DNA from: Wuchereria bancrofti
Taxonomy: Eukaryota > Nematoda > Chromadorea > Rhabditida > Onchocercidae
Direction: 5' to 3'
Length of the DNA: 64,000 bases
Assembly (NCBI GenBank): GCA_005281725.1
Contig: SSBO01000003.1
Coordinates: 9,662,797 to 9,726,796 of the forward strand
Each line of letters opens with the position of its first letter. The first letter of the stretch is position 1. The notes beneath the pieces were generated by a model, which saw only the letters and a list, made by a program, of their open reading frames with translations, had not been told where the DNA came from and ran no database searches. Positions 1 to 12,300 of this stretch are shown here, piece after piece. Both the position numbers and the translations under genes were made by a program.

Positions 1-1665
1 AAATTTTTCAAAAAAAAAAAAAATATTTTGATATCACATTTTTATTATAGTCAAATATAATTGAGGAAGGAAAAAAAGAACAAATTGTAAAGTAAATTCA
101 AATCATTTTAGTCTCAATGTGATACGATAACAATTAGAAATTGTATAGCACTGTTCAGTCAATATCCTTTTGATGAAATTCTAAAGGTTTGTTTTCTAAC
201 AAATATTTTCTTGAAATTTATTTCAAACTAATTTATTGGAAATAAAAAAAAATCTTATCGTCTATTTCCAGAATTATCTTTTCACACCAATCAATTTCTC
301 TTTTCTGGCTATTGCTAGTGTACTTCAATATAATCAAATTAAAATTAAAAAAAAAGGATACTATAATTTCAGGATACGGCATGCATCGTACAATGTGCTC
401 ACCTACTCCGTGAACCAAAATAAATTTCACTAACTCAGAAGTATATTAACTTTTGTTCTTATCAGAAATTAAAATATTGAGATAAGTTTAAATATCGTCC
501 ATGTCACCGTTTTTCTTTTTTACATACACTTGCGCTCTCACAAATTTAAATAACAAAAAATACTCGGAAAATTCCAAAGTAGATGGTATAGTACACAATA
601 TGTAATAAGTTCTTTATTTCGATGACAATAAATGCGAAATTTCGATGGCAAAAAACACGAAATAAATAATTTATTTTGTTGAATACAATAAAATATAATC
701 AATTCTTGTTGTGTATATTATAGAACAAAGAAAATGCAAAAGAAAAAGAAGAGAAAACTTTCTAAAAGACATTCTACCTATCAGATAAAACATTTGAAAA
801 GTTTAATTTTATTAAATTTTAAAAGATTTCTTCACAAGACACATTTATCATTTCTTCATCACTTAGAAAAATATCATATACCACTTAAATACATTCATGT
901 GAATTACTTGATGTTTGAAACAAGCAAATCACTGTCAACAGAGTGCGCTTTTATGCAAATTAATATATAACTTACTTTAACTATATACCATTCACTACTT
1001 ATAAATGATCATTTTATCTGCTTATAAACAATTTCCTGTACATTTTACACTTTTGATAAGAAATCTTCTTTATAGTAAAAAAAAGAAAAAGAGAAAACGA
1101 AATAATGGACTTACTACAGGCCTAGTTATCATTGCTTATAATGTACTTAATCTTTTAACCAATTGGAATTCAGTAAACTTCTTGAAACACTGTACACACT
1201 AGTAACGATAGAGTGGAAAAGCAAGAAGAGAAGATAATATCAATATGATCCTTACTTATCTACGTCTATTGTCGTGCAAATTACTTGCAGAAATTTTAAA
1301 ACGTTCTTAACAATAAACATGATAAACTATTCATTAGATATACAATAAATGTTCAAAAGAATGCAGCTCTATGTGCTGAAGTATAAATAAAATAGTTGAA
1401 AGAATACTTTGTTTCATTAATCCTAAATGAACTTATTCATTTTGCTGAGAATACAGTAAGATTCGTTCACAAATTACCTTACATTTCACAATACTTTCTT
1501 TTCCTATGCAAACAAAAAATTCAGTCAGCAAATGCAGCAACCGTAAAGCTAAGTCGTACACGTAACAAGAATCTAAAACAAACCAATTAATGAACAAAAT
1601 TGCTAAAACTGTCTTATTTTCTTATAATTAGTTGAGCAGTTTAATAATTCCTTATTCTTTGCTAC
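1..1665. other. Non-coding, 3' flank of the Y-box gene
   Basis: No exon with good borders or a recognisable protein was seen on either strand. The region probably holds the 3' UTR of the minus-strand Y-box gene, whose stop codon is at 1666-1668. An AATAAA on the minus strand lies near 612-617, far from the stop, so I cannot say where the transcript ends. Small open frames here are A/T-driven and lysine-rich. Confidence 0.5.
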
Positions 1666-3942
1666 TTACTGACCTCCTACAACAGCGTTAGAGGCATTCT
1701 TAATTTCCTTTTCCATGACTTCTGTCTCAGATTGACTTGCATCCGTAGTAGCCGCCGAGCGACGACGTGTCGTACCATCTAAAGCTTCATTTATCTGACT
1801 TTTACCTATAACCAAATCTCATATGAAATATTCTACTATTCATTTGCGATCTATTGATTATAAATGAATAGAAATTCAAAAATAAAAAAAAATAAAACCA
1901 TAGGAATGGAAAGAAAAGTAAGAAGAAATGAGAGACAGTTTGCTTCAAAATCTGTAATTAAAAAAACTTACCTTTGCGTGTTGACCGACGACCATCTCCA
2001 CGACCTTCATCATGAGTACCATTGCCTATATCATTCTGATCGCTTTCCTTCTTCGAATCTCCACCACCATCTTCACCACCATTAGCCGATTTCTTTGTAG
2101 CAGCTGGCTGACGTTGAGCTGCAAAAGAAAAAATAATAATAATTGGATACCAGCACTCAAATTATGAACATTTTGAATTTGCCTAGAGAATGAAAAAGAA
2201 AAAATCAATTCAGTGTTAATTATGAAGTCCTAAAAAAAAAAATGGTCGAAATGAATAACCTCTAAAATGACGAAAACGTCGCCGATGTTCAGTATTTGGC
2301 TTCTTTATGTCTGCATTGTCAGCTTCCAATTTCTCATTTGGTTTACGGCCCTGATCATTACGTCGATCTAAATGAATAACATCAATCAAAAATTTTCTTT
2401 CTACTAACACATCTCGCAGTAATACTACCGCTGAAAACTTTGCCACTAAATGACAACTAATTATGTTAAAATAATAACTGATTTTGCTGGTCCATATCGA
2501 AGTTCATAAAAAGTATATTATATAAAATGTAACATACATTTCTCATTTTCCTTATGAGCTACTCGTTCACGATTATATGCTATGCGGCGACGGAAACTGT
2601 AAAACTGAAAATTGTGGTATTTGCTACCACGAACCTGAAGTATAAGCCAGATTATACTATCTGTCCCAAAGAACATGAAAAAAAAGCATTGTTCAATATC
2701 ATAAATTTGAATGAGGCAACTTTAATACGCTATAGCTTAAATAAAAAAAAATTAGCAGATTCATAGTAATGTCCAACTAACATGGTAACATACATTGAAA
2801 TCCTAAAAATTTTCAAGCTATACCTCAGTACCATTTGGTCCGGTAACATTGGCAGCTTCGGGTCCTTGCTTTCCTTTAACAATATCAAAAAGGACTTCTT
2901 CACCATCTCCTAGAGTGCGCAAATAATACTTTATGATTCGGGATTTTGCAATAGCTGTCTGAAACACTAAATTGTTTTACCGTTACTTAATGGGAATTTA
3001 TACCTCACTTAGTTTCAAAATATTTAATACTCACGAAATCATTATCACTCATGACAATTATACAAAAAAAAAGGTAGTATAACATATCCAAACCTTTAAT
3101 TGGGAAATGTTGTGAAAAATTGACGGTTTTCTAATTAGCTTATAAACATACCTGATGTACGAAAACATCATTTCCTTTGTTGTCATCACGTGCGATAAAC
3201 CCGTAATGATAACGAACACTGTACCACTTGACCTTACCCTTTACTCCTATCAAATACATCTTTTTTTTGACCAACTTCTCGAACAAAATAGGATATCAAT
3301 ATAGATTCAACGATTATATCTCAGTAGGTTTGTAATATTGATAAAATTGCTTGATAGTTTACCACCGAAGATCAATAAACAAGCTTTTACTGTTCAGGAA
3401 AAAAATGAACATAAACGAGACTCTTGAGTGATAGACCTGCTATAAAAAAAGCAATAATTATTAATCTACCTTTTTCAAGGATGGGCTTTTTCGCTTGTTC
3501 CATTTCCCACATAATACGACGTTCCTCATCTGTAGTGCGAAAACGTCCTTTCACATAATTGTTTTGTCCCTTAAAAATTAAAGCATTACATTTTTAACGC
3601 TCAACATGAGTTGAATTCACCAATAACCTAAATCCTAATGAAACCGAGTAATATCATGAATTTGAAAAATTATTTTTGGAAAATATGAGGAGATCAAAGA
3701 AGAGATTCAGACTGTGAAAGGCATCATGAGGATACCGGTACAGAGGATTTACTTGAATTAGATTACAATTTTTTTGCACGAAATTATCGTAGCAGGAAGA
3801 GATATATTCAAAGACATCAATGTTATCACGATCAATTCACCAAAAAATGATAGCGTAGAATAAGGAATATTATTACTTTGTTGATGTTTTTAGCATTTTG
3901 AATGTTGCCATTTGTGTCGATATTTCCCTTCTTACCGTCCAT
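1666..3942 (-). CDS. Y-box / cold-shock domain RNA-binding protein (CEY type)
   Basis: Eight exons (minus): 3942-3877, 3569-3470, 3246-3152, 2958-2824, 2634-2538, 2367-2260, 2118-1972, 1805-1666. All phases agree and give 295 residues. One cold-shock domain spans about residues 57-131: it opens [10 protein letters not shown], carries the RNP1-like YHYGFI and the RNP2-like NDVFVHQTAI, and ends with [20 protein letters not shown] and NVTGP. The tail is basic and low in complexity, with RRR, a [11 protein letters not shown] stretch and RRSTRK, as in Y-box proteins. Family members bind mRNA and set its stability and translation, often in the germ line. RNP1 has tyrosine-histidine where NGYGFI is usual. 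The first 55 residues precede the domain and include a charged helix-like segment ([18 protein letters not shown]). The ATG directly follows a TTTTATAG acceptor, which suggests spliced-leader addition. The family is secure; the orthologue among the several worm CEY genes is not assigned. Confidence 0.92.
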
Positions 3943-3955
3943 CTATAAAAAAACA
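3940..3955 (-). promoter_or_regulatory. Putative spliced-leader acceptor of the Y-box gene
   Basis: On the minus strand a T-run ending in ATAG abuts the ATG at 3942, with no donor or coding exon seen upstream. This layout, with almost no 5' UTR, is typical of nematode trans-spliced mRNAs. It is inferred from the sequence alone. Confidence 0.5.
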
Positions 3956-5640
3956 TCAGATATTCGAATAATAAATAAAATTGACTTCAAAATACATTTT
4001 GTCCTTCTCTTTTAGGATAATTATCAGCTTATAGGGAACTGGTGATCGTATACAAACAACGAACAAATTGATGATTATGAAGGAATTACAAAAGGATTTG
4101 TCCAAGAAACTCTTCAGCAATTGAACAAATGCTATGCAGCATGAAAAGCCCTTTGCCGTTTAATTTGAAAGTAATAAGAACTTTTGTGAGTAACAAACGA
4201 ATATGTGTAGCATTGAACAAACATTTAACAGTAAATGTTTCATCAGTGCTTCACGTATTTGGCTGTGTGCTTCACGTAGTTGGCAATTTATATAAACACT
4301 CTTACATTATTAATAGAAATTATAAAAACTAAAATCTGTCATTATGCAAAATTTAAATTATTTGATTTTCTCCTTCAGTTTGAATTTCGGGTAATTAAGC
4401 TCACATATATTAACAGTGTCAAGACTAATTAAATTTTTAAAATGTTACGAAATTATCAAATTATTCTTAGCAATTTTTTTTTATCAACAATACTTTCCTT
4501 CAGCCAAATAATTTCATTTCCATTAAAGATAAGTGAACATAACAGGAAGCAGAAAAAATAGAAAATTATCTGTGGCATTAACATTATCTGAGCTACTAGT
4601 CACAAAATTCATACTCTGAAATTTGCAGCAAGAAAATTCAACATCAAAGTAATCTATCGCATTTAAATCATGCATAAAATTCAAATTGGGAAATATTTTG
4701 AAAGAAGTGACTTAAAAAATAGTAAAAGAGACCTTTTCTTCATTAGCCACACAGACTATTGGTACTGGGACGCCGCTCGACATATTCTTTCGTTTGACAA
4801 GTCAAATCGCCTGACTTATGTTGGATTGGAAACCGCTGTAATTTCAAACTATATCTAAATTTGCAAAAAAAAAAAAAATTTTTTTTAAAGATTTTTCAAG
4901 ATAGTATAATTAATTTGATGAGCAAACATTTCTAGAATTTATATGATCGATAATAGAAATAACAAAACTATTGTAATGATAAAATTTAATGTAAATCACA
5001 TTTCTTTTAAATCTCGAATTTTAAAACTATTAACAAACCAATTAATCATATACACATTTAACGTCTCAAAAAAAGAAAAGAAACGTTTCTATCTTGTAAA
5101 TATATACAATAATGTATACAGTATGCACGCACGTTATCATACATTTTAACACGTGAACGTAACAATGAACGGAAACATATTCCCACATGTAATTGATACA
5201 ATAGAAGATAAACAAATAAATTCTCCGCCTATTGTACGCAAATGAAGTGTAAGTACACGTATTATTATACCTTATTTTGCACTTGACTTTTGCATATATT
5301 AGCAGTGAAAAAAACCACACGTACGTGGCATACACGTAAATGCCAAATAGACGAGCAGAAGAGAACCGCCAAACAATGAGAGCACACAATGAATGAATGA
5401 ATGGTTGCAACTATTAATTGTACCTAAAAAAAAAAAATTTGACTACCATAAACGATGAGAAAGACATTCCAATTATGGATAATGTGTTGAAGAGATTCAG
5501 GAAATTTAAATTATGTAAATTTTTTCATACAAAATTTATTTTAGCATTTGATAGCATCGCTATGAGAAGGAGCAGATTCAGGATCCGGTATGGTGTGAAA
5601 AAGAAGCAATCCGGAATCCGCGCAAATATAAGTAGCAAAT
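3956..5640. other. Intergenic, upstream of the Y-box gene
   Basis: No gene was recognised. This presumably holds the promoter of the minus-strand Y-box gene. A short direct repeat (GTGCTTCACGTA, twice) lies at 4246-4285. Composition is somewhat less A/T-rich than the DNA after 6.3 kb. Open frames near 4670-4858 and 5066-5642 have no splice or family support. Confidence 0.5.
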
Positions 5641-5654
5641 AACTCGGATTATTT

Positions 5655-6262
5655 AAAATATCGAGAATAAATAATCCGGAATATGCCAAATATCAAAAGT
5701 GAATAACATGGAATATTTCAAATGTCAAAGCTAAATGATCCGGAATATATCAAATATCAAAAATAAGTAATACGGAAAGTGGCAAATATCAAGAGTAGAT
5801 AATCCGGAATGTTTAAAATATCGAGGATAAATAATACGGGATGCATAATCTGGAATATATCAAATATCAAAAGTAAATAATCCAGAATACTTCGAATATC
5901 AAGAGTAAATAATCCGGAACGTTTAAAATGCCAAGGGTAAATATTCCGGAATAAATAACCCAGAATATGGCAAATATCATAAACCGGGAAATGTCAAATA
6001 CCAAGAGTAGGTAAACCGAAATGTTTAAAATATCAGGAGCAAATAATCCGGAAGTCTTCAAATATCAGGAACAACTAACCCGGAACATGTCAAATATCAA
6101 AAGAAATTAAACGGGATTTTTTCATATATCGCGAGTAGAGAATCCGGAAAATCTCGTATGTTACGAGTAGATAATCCGGAATGTGTCAGATATCATCATA
6201 AGTGATCGGGAATATTTCAGGTATTATGACCATAAATTATCCGGAATGTTTAGCTCAAATAA
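5655..6262. repeat. Diverged tandem repeat, period about 32 bp, roughly 18 copies
   Basis: The motif AATAATCCGGAAT followed by a CAAATATCAAGAGTA-like segment recurs with spacing mostly 31-32 bp, for example near 5670, 5701, 5733, 5764, 5796, 5828, 5876, 5908, 5940, 6008, 6040, 6072, 6170, 6202 and 6234. Copies are well diverged (CCGG becomes ACGG, CTGG or CCAG), so this is an old satellite. The open frame through it on the minus strand (5867-6061) is only the repeat read in one frame. The core ATAATCCGGA reappears in opposite orientation in the 39-bp array at 15.06-15.39 kb. Confidence 0.85.
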
Positions 6263-8030
6263 CGTTGAAATAATCTTCTAATATATGAAAGGAACAAAAT
6301 TTTTAGCTTATTTTACATTTTAAATTATTTTTTTTTCACATAAATGCAATAGCAGCAGGTAACCGTTATGTTTTTTTTTATGCAAAAAGCAATTAATCCG
6401 GTAAATACTTCGATATGATAAATGATAAATGATAAATCTGGATTAGCTTAATATTATCCGTCTGCAAAAAATTACACAATATTTGTGTATGTTTTATCAG
6501 TTTTTTTCTTTTAAACCAAAATTGTTTCAATAAAGTTTTCATCGCCTCAAATTATTGTTAATTTTATTTCTTATTTACAAGCGATTAGTACTTTTTTAAA
6601 AAAATTTAAACATTCATTTGTTGTTTTATAAATGTTTTTGCAATTAGAAAATAAAAATAGCGTAACTGTGTGGTATATGAGATGAACGACTATTTTCACT
6701 TTAATTTTTTCTTTTTTTTCAATAGAATAAAAAAGGTTGCATTTTAAATTATGAAAGCTATCCAATATAAATTTTGATAAGAAGTTTTATGAAAAAATTT
6801 AAAATATTCTTTACAAAATACATTTTTCATTTTTCGAAAAAATAATTAGGTATAATAATTATTATTTTATTATGATAAGTGTGAAATCAAGTAACTGCTA
6901 AGTAATTATAAATTGTAAATTATAAATAATTACAAAGTTCGAACAGATATAAAATGTCTTGTTTTTTTTGATCTAAAAGAAATACATCTCTTTTTTTGAA
7001 TGTGTTTTAAATAAAAATTATTTTTACAATAAGTTCAATGCAAATTAATTTTAGAAAATCGTTTTAAATTTTGAAATAATTAAAATGTTTCAAAAATAGG
7101 GGATGAAAAAAATAGTATTTTGTTGAAATAGTGTTTAAAATCACAATTATACACTTGAGCACAAGTATAGAAATTCTGTTTTTTTTTTGTTTTATTATTA
7201 TTTCATGTCAAATTTATGATTGATAATTAACAAATAAATGACAATCAAATTTATATATGACAATTTTTGGTTTAATTTTTTTTCTCAAATTTATAAATGA
7301 TAATTAAGATGCGCTTAAGTGTAAACAAAAGTTTTATATGACATAAAATTCTGCAAAAAAAAAAGAATTAATATATATATAACATATAAATATGAAAATC
7401 ATAGCTTTTTTCCTTTTCAATTTAATTAATATTTCTTAATAATTGTGCACTAATATTTTCATACAAAATTTGATATATTAAATAAAAATAATATATGAAG
7501 AGAAGGATAAAGTTATTATGTCAAAGTTTCAATTGTATTGATGAGTTTCAATTGCACATTTCAAAATGCATATAATACTATAAAATTTAAAAATGATAAA
7601 TGCACTATAAATAATTGTAATTAATGATAATTATAATGTAAAATTGGTTGAATATAAAGCATATAAACTAAAAAAAGTATAAAGTGTGTCGTAAATTGTT
7701 ATGGTGTAATAGTTATTTTATAATAATAAATATATTTAGAATTTTTTGAAATATATTCAGAATTTAAAATTTGTACTTACATTATAACAAATCAATAATT
7801 GTAGTGAAATAATTTGTAGTTTGTCTTGCATTTATAACTAACAAATAATTGTATTAAAGAAAAAATTATTTTAGTATGAGATAACATATAATAAATTATA
7901 ATAATTAAGGATGAATAATATCTGTATATGATTGATTAAAATAGTTGCAAAATAAGCATAAATTGTAAATTATAGTGTATATTTGCATTTATAACTTAGC
8001 AAATAATTGTATTAAAGATAAGAGATAATT
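6263..8030. other. Very A/T-rich intergenic DNA
   Basis: No coding exon, RNA gene or ordered repeat was seen. The sequence is dominated by homopolymer runs and degenerate AATAATTGTA-like words. Confidence 0.5.
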
Positions 8031-8032
8031 GT

Positions 8033-8200
8033 AATATATAATAAATGATAATAATTAAAAAAAAAAAGATTGATTGTAACTATCGCAATCAATCATTATC
8101 AACAGTACAAATTGTAATATATAATAAATGATAATAATTAAAAATGATAATGATTGATTGTAACTATCGCAATCAATCATTATCAACAGTACAAATTGTA
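8033..8200. repeat. Direct duplication containing a perfect inverted repeat
   Basis: A segment of about 75 bp occurs twice in a row (about 8033-8107 and 8111-8199). It runs from a GTAATATATAATAAATGATAA-like start, through a hairpin, to ATCAACAGTACAAATTGTA. In the second copy the stem GATAATGATTGATTG at 8146-8160 is exactly complementary to 8170-8184 across a 9-base loop (TAACTATCG). The outer flanking base also pairs, giving a 16-bp stem. The first copy keeps the inner 9-bp stem and the same loop. It could be a mobile-element end or a fold-back element. No coding capacity was seen. Confidence 0.75.
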
Positions 8201-8690
8201 AATTGTATGTACATTTTTTTCCTTTTTAATTTTTTCTTAAATATTATGATCAATAACAAGTGTAGGAATTGAATTAAATTGAATTATTTATCAAATTTCG
8301 ATAGTTATAATATAAGTATAAATTGTAAATTATATTTTTTGACTGTATTTTAATTTAATTTTTCCTTTTTAATATTATGATCATATCAATGATAAACGTA
8401 GAAATTGAATTATCAAATTTTGGTAGTTATAAGTATAAACTGTAAATTATATATATTTCTTGACTTTATTTTATTTTCTTTTTTTTAAATATTATGATCA
8501 ATGATAAATGTAGAAATTGAATTAAATTGAATTGTTAAATTTTGATAGCTATAATATAAAAGTATAAGTTGTAAATTATATACACATTTTTTGATTATAT
8601 TTTAACTTTATTTTTACTTTTTTTCAATATTATGATCAATGATAAATGTAGAAATTGAATTATTTATTAAAATTTGTGGTAAAGATATTG
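8200..8690. repeat. Imperfect tandem repeat, about 130 bp, four copies
   Basis: The word ATTATGATCA recurs at about 8243, 8373, 8490 and 8629. Each time it is followed by an AATGATAAATGTAGAAATTGAATT-like segment, then a GATAGTTATA-like and a TATAAATTGTAAATTATA-like segment, then a T-rich tract. Spacing varies (about 130, 117 and 139 bp) through indels in the T-rich part. Confidence 0.75.
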
Positions 8691-8699
8691 TCTAAAGAA

Positions 8700-9330
8700 T
8701 GAGTATATAGCAAGAAGAAGTGGAAAATTAACAGTGATAAATGAGGTTAGGAAGATTGGAAGAGATTGTTGGTATGTTTAACTGATAGTTTATCATTCTT
8801 ATCCTTACACCAAACTAATCGCATCATTAGCTTTCTTCATTTATTATCTTATCTTTCGAGCTCATCCTGTATTCATTCTTATCAAACAACTGCTAGCAAA
8901 CTCAACGGGTTAACTTTTATTCTAACAAATTTTTCTACATTTTATGATTTGTAAAATTTAAAAAAAAAAAAAAAGCTAATTATTTTATAATGTTACAAAA
9001 ATTTTATTTTATAACTTAATATGTATGTATGTTTCAAAAAATTTTTTTGGATTATTTTTAAAATAAAATCTAAAAAAAGGAAGCAAAAAACTGATTGTAA
9101 AATATAATTATTTATAGTGTAAAATTAATTTATTAAATTAAACTAAAAAGAAAATTAGTTATGACAAAGATTGATAAGTTTAGTTATAATATATGATAAA
9201 TGATTGTAATTAGAAATAGTTGTAGTGTATGATTAATTAGAATAGTTACAATGATGTAGATAATATAAATGATTATAATTAGATAATTGTTGTAATGTAA
9301 AATAAATTATTTTAATTAATAATATGTTTT
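8700..9330. other. Intergenic, upstream of F-spondin
   Basis: Probably the promoter region of the plus-strand F-spondin gene. Nothing specific was recognised. The open frame at 8766-8954 has no family match or splice support. Confidence 0.4.
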
Positions 9331-9339
9331 ATTTTTAGG
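9330..9339 (+). promoter_or_regulatory. Putative spliced-leader acceptor of F-spondin
   Basis: A TTTTATTTTTAG site ending at 9338 precedes the ATG at 9384 by 45 bases. No upstream coding exon or matching donor is evident. Confidence 0.5.
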
Positions 9340-9383
9340 TTTATTTCAATAAATTGAAATTTTCTTTTTTAAAAAAGGAAATA

Positions 9384-12300
9384 ATGCAATGGATATTTTA
9401 TTATTTATTACTATTTTCATCTACTATAGCTGATAATTGTCGACGAAAATTATATGAAGCAAAAGAAGAGAAAACACCGGGTAATAGTGGTTTTGTCATT
9501 GAAATATCAAGTGCAACAAATACAAGTGATAATAATCCTGATGGTTATACACCAGGTGATAGTTATATTGGTAAGTTTTTGATAAAAATTTAAAAAAAAA
9601 TTTTTTTTGATAAATAAATAATAAATTATGTATAAGTGTGATATTCTTTAATATTTAAAATTACTAAAATTAGTAAATTCATTTCGTTGTTATTTCTATT
9701 GTTTACGCAAAAAAAAAATGTTATCAATGAATGAACTATTATTGCATTTAAATTTAAACAATTAGGTATAATTGTGATATTATTCAATTTTTTTATTTAA
9801 GAAAACTTTTTTGTTTGAGATTTTTGAGCATTAAGCTAATTATCTATTTTAAAATTGTGCAAAAAGGAAAAAATGAAGTTATCAGCGAGTAAATTATTTT
9901 GAGCATTGTTTTTTTAGTTTAAAACATTAAATTAATTCTTGTGCATAGAAATAAAGTTACTAATAAATTATGGGATAAGTTATCAATGAATGAATTATTA
10001 TTCCATTTAAATTTGAGGATTTTTTTTTGAGCCTAAAATGTTAAATTAATTGTTAAATTAATTTTTTTTTGCAATAAAATTCAAATAATTGTAGTGAAAC
10101 TACGTGGATGGCGCACAAAATTTACTGTACAGGCTTTCCGCGGCTTTGGCATCTATGCGCAATTTGAAAACGGTGAACATGCAGGAAAATTTGATGTAAT
10201 CTTTTCTCTTTTTCTTTTTTTTTTTTAAATTACTCTCACATTTTATCTTTCCTTTTGTTTTTCTCTTTATTTTTCTCTTGTGATAAATATAAAATTTAAA
10301 ATTTTTCAAATTTCGTAACAAAATTTTTACCATTAATCACACAAAAAAGCAAAAAAAAAAAACACTAATTTCAAAATTTTTACTAATTATTTGCATATTT
10401 ATGATTGTAATATTTGATGGATGATATAAATTCAATTACTTTTACATTTTATCTTTTCTTTTGCTTTTTTTTTTATTTTTCTTTTGTAACAAATATATAA
10501 TTTAAAATTTTTGTAAATTTTATAACAAAATTTTTATTCCTTTAAAAAACAATAATTTCAAAATTTGCTATTAATTATTTGCATATTTATGATTGAAATA
10601 TTTGATGAGTAATGTAAATTTAAATTTGAATTATTTTTAATTATAGCTTCAAGGGCGAAAAGGTGAAGCACGAATTGCGCCAAATTGTCGTAAAGCTGGT
10701 GTGTCACATTCAAATTTAAGACCTAAAACATCCGTTCATGTCTTATGGCATGCACCGGAAACATCAGAAAAAGGATGCGTGTATTTTCGTGCATCCGTAA
10801 TTACATCCCGAAAAATATGGTACGGTGATGACGGACCATTAACAAAAAAATTCTGTGTTAAAGGTTTGTAAATTTTTTTATAGTACGTAGAAAAAAAAAA
10901 TATTAATGCAAAAATTTTGTTAGTTTAAATTTCAAATTAATGATAGTTTAAGTTTTGATTAATAAAATAATAAATAAAAAATTTGACTGATTAATTAATT
11001 GTTAATTAATTTATTGTTATGCAACAATTACGTTATAATTGTAACAAAAAGGAAAAGGAGAAAAAATCAAATAAATTAAAAATCTTTTTTTTTACTACTT
11101 ACTATTTTTTTATCTTTTTGAATTTAATTAAATTTTTTTTTCTAAAAAATTTTAGAAGAATATAAAAAAGAGCTTGTAATTGATGAGGTAATTTTTTAAA
11201 ATTATTAATTTTTTAAAATCTTTTTGAATTTAATTCAGTTTTCGTTTTTTATGGAAAATTTTTTAGAAGGTTACAAAAAAGCGCTAATAATTGATGAGGA
11301 AAATTTGGATTGTTGCGCATGTGATGAAGCAAAATATGATTTGGAATTTATTGGTTTATGGTCGAGAGATACACATCCTAAAGATTATCCATCTTGTATA
11401 TTTCTTTTTTCATTTTTTAATTTTTCTTTTTAAATTGAAGAATAATTAAAGTAAATTAGAAGTTAAAGTTAAAAAATTACAAATAGAAATTTGATTAGTT
11501 AAAACACATTATAATTGTTTTAATAATTATTTCTTCAAATTTTTGTTTTCCTCTCTTCTTTATTATTATTTTGTTTTTTTTCTTCTATTAATTTAAAATA
11601 GTACATTAATAAATAAAAAAATTTTCTCTTTAATAAATTAAAAGAGGAAATGATTTAAAAAATGCTTACTAAATTATGATAGTTATCAATTATCAGTAAT
11701 TATTGATAATATTATGATATATTTTTATAGTAGAACATTTGACGCATTTCACGGACATGCTTGGCGCAAGTCATAGTAGTAATTATACAATGTGGAAATT
11801 TGGTATGATTGCAACAGATGGTATGAAAGAAATTGCTGAATGGGGTAATACTTATAAGGGAGAACAAGAAATGAAAGCAAATGTATGTTAATTTTAATTC
11901 CATTACTATTTTCATTTAATTTCATATATATTTTTTTTATTTGCTTTTCAATTTGTTTTTTATTTACTCTATTTATTTGCATTTTTTTATTTTTATTTAC
12001 TTATATGATTACTTTATTATTTTATTTACTTATATGTATATATTTGATAAAATAAATTTGTTGCTATATTTTTTAATTATGTTTCGATATATGTTATTTC
12101 AATTTTGTTGCAATTGTTAATATTAAAGTTTTTATGAAACTGAATATAGGATATGATATTTGTTTTAATTATAATTATTGAATATTAATTGTACAAAACT
12201 GAATGTAGAATATAATATTTATTTTAATCATTAAATATTAATTGTATGAAACTGAATATAGAATGCAATATTTATTTTAATTATAATTATTAAATATCAG

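Noticed and set aside
734..970. Lysine-rich 78-residue open frame
   Set aside because: A/T-driven composition, lies in the likely 3' flank of the Y-box gene, no homology recognised.
5867..6061. Hydrophobic 64-residue open frame on the minus strand
   Set aside because: It lies wholly inside the 32-bp satellite and its repeating motif mirrors the DNA repeat.
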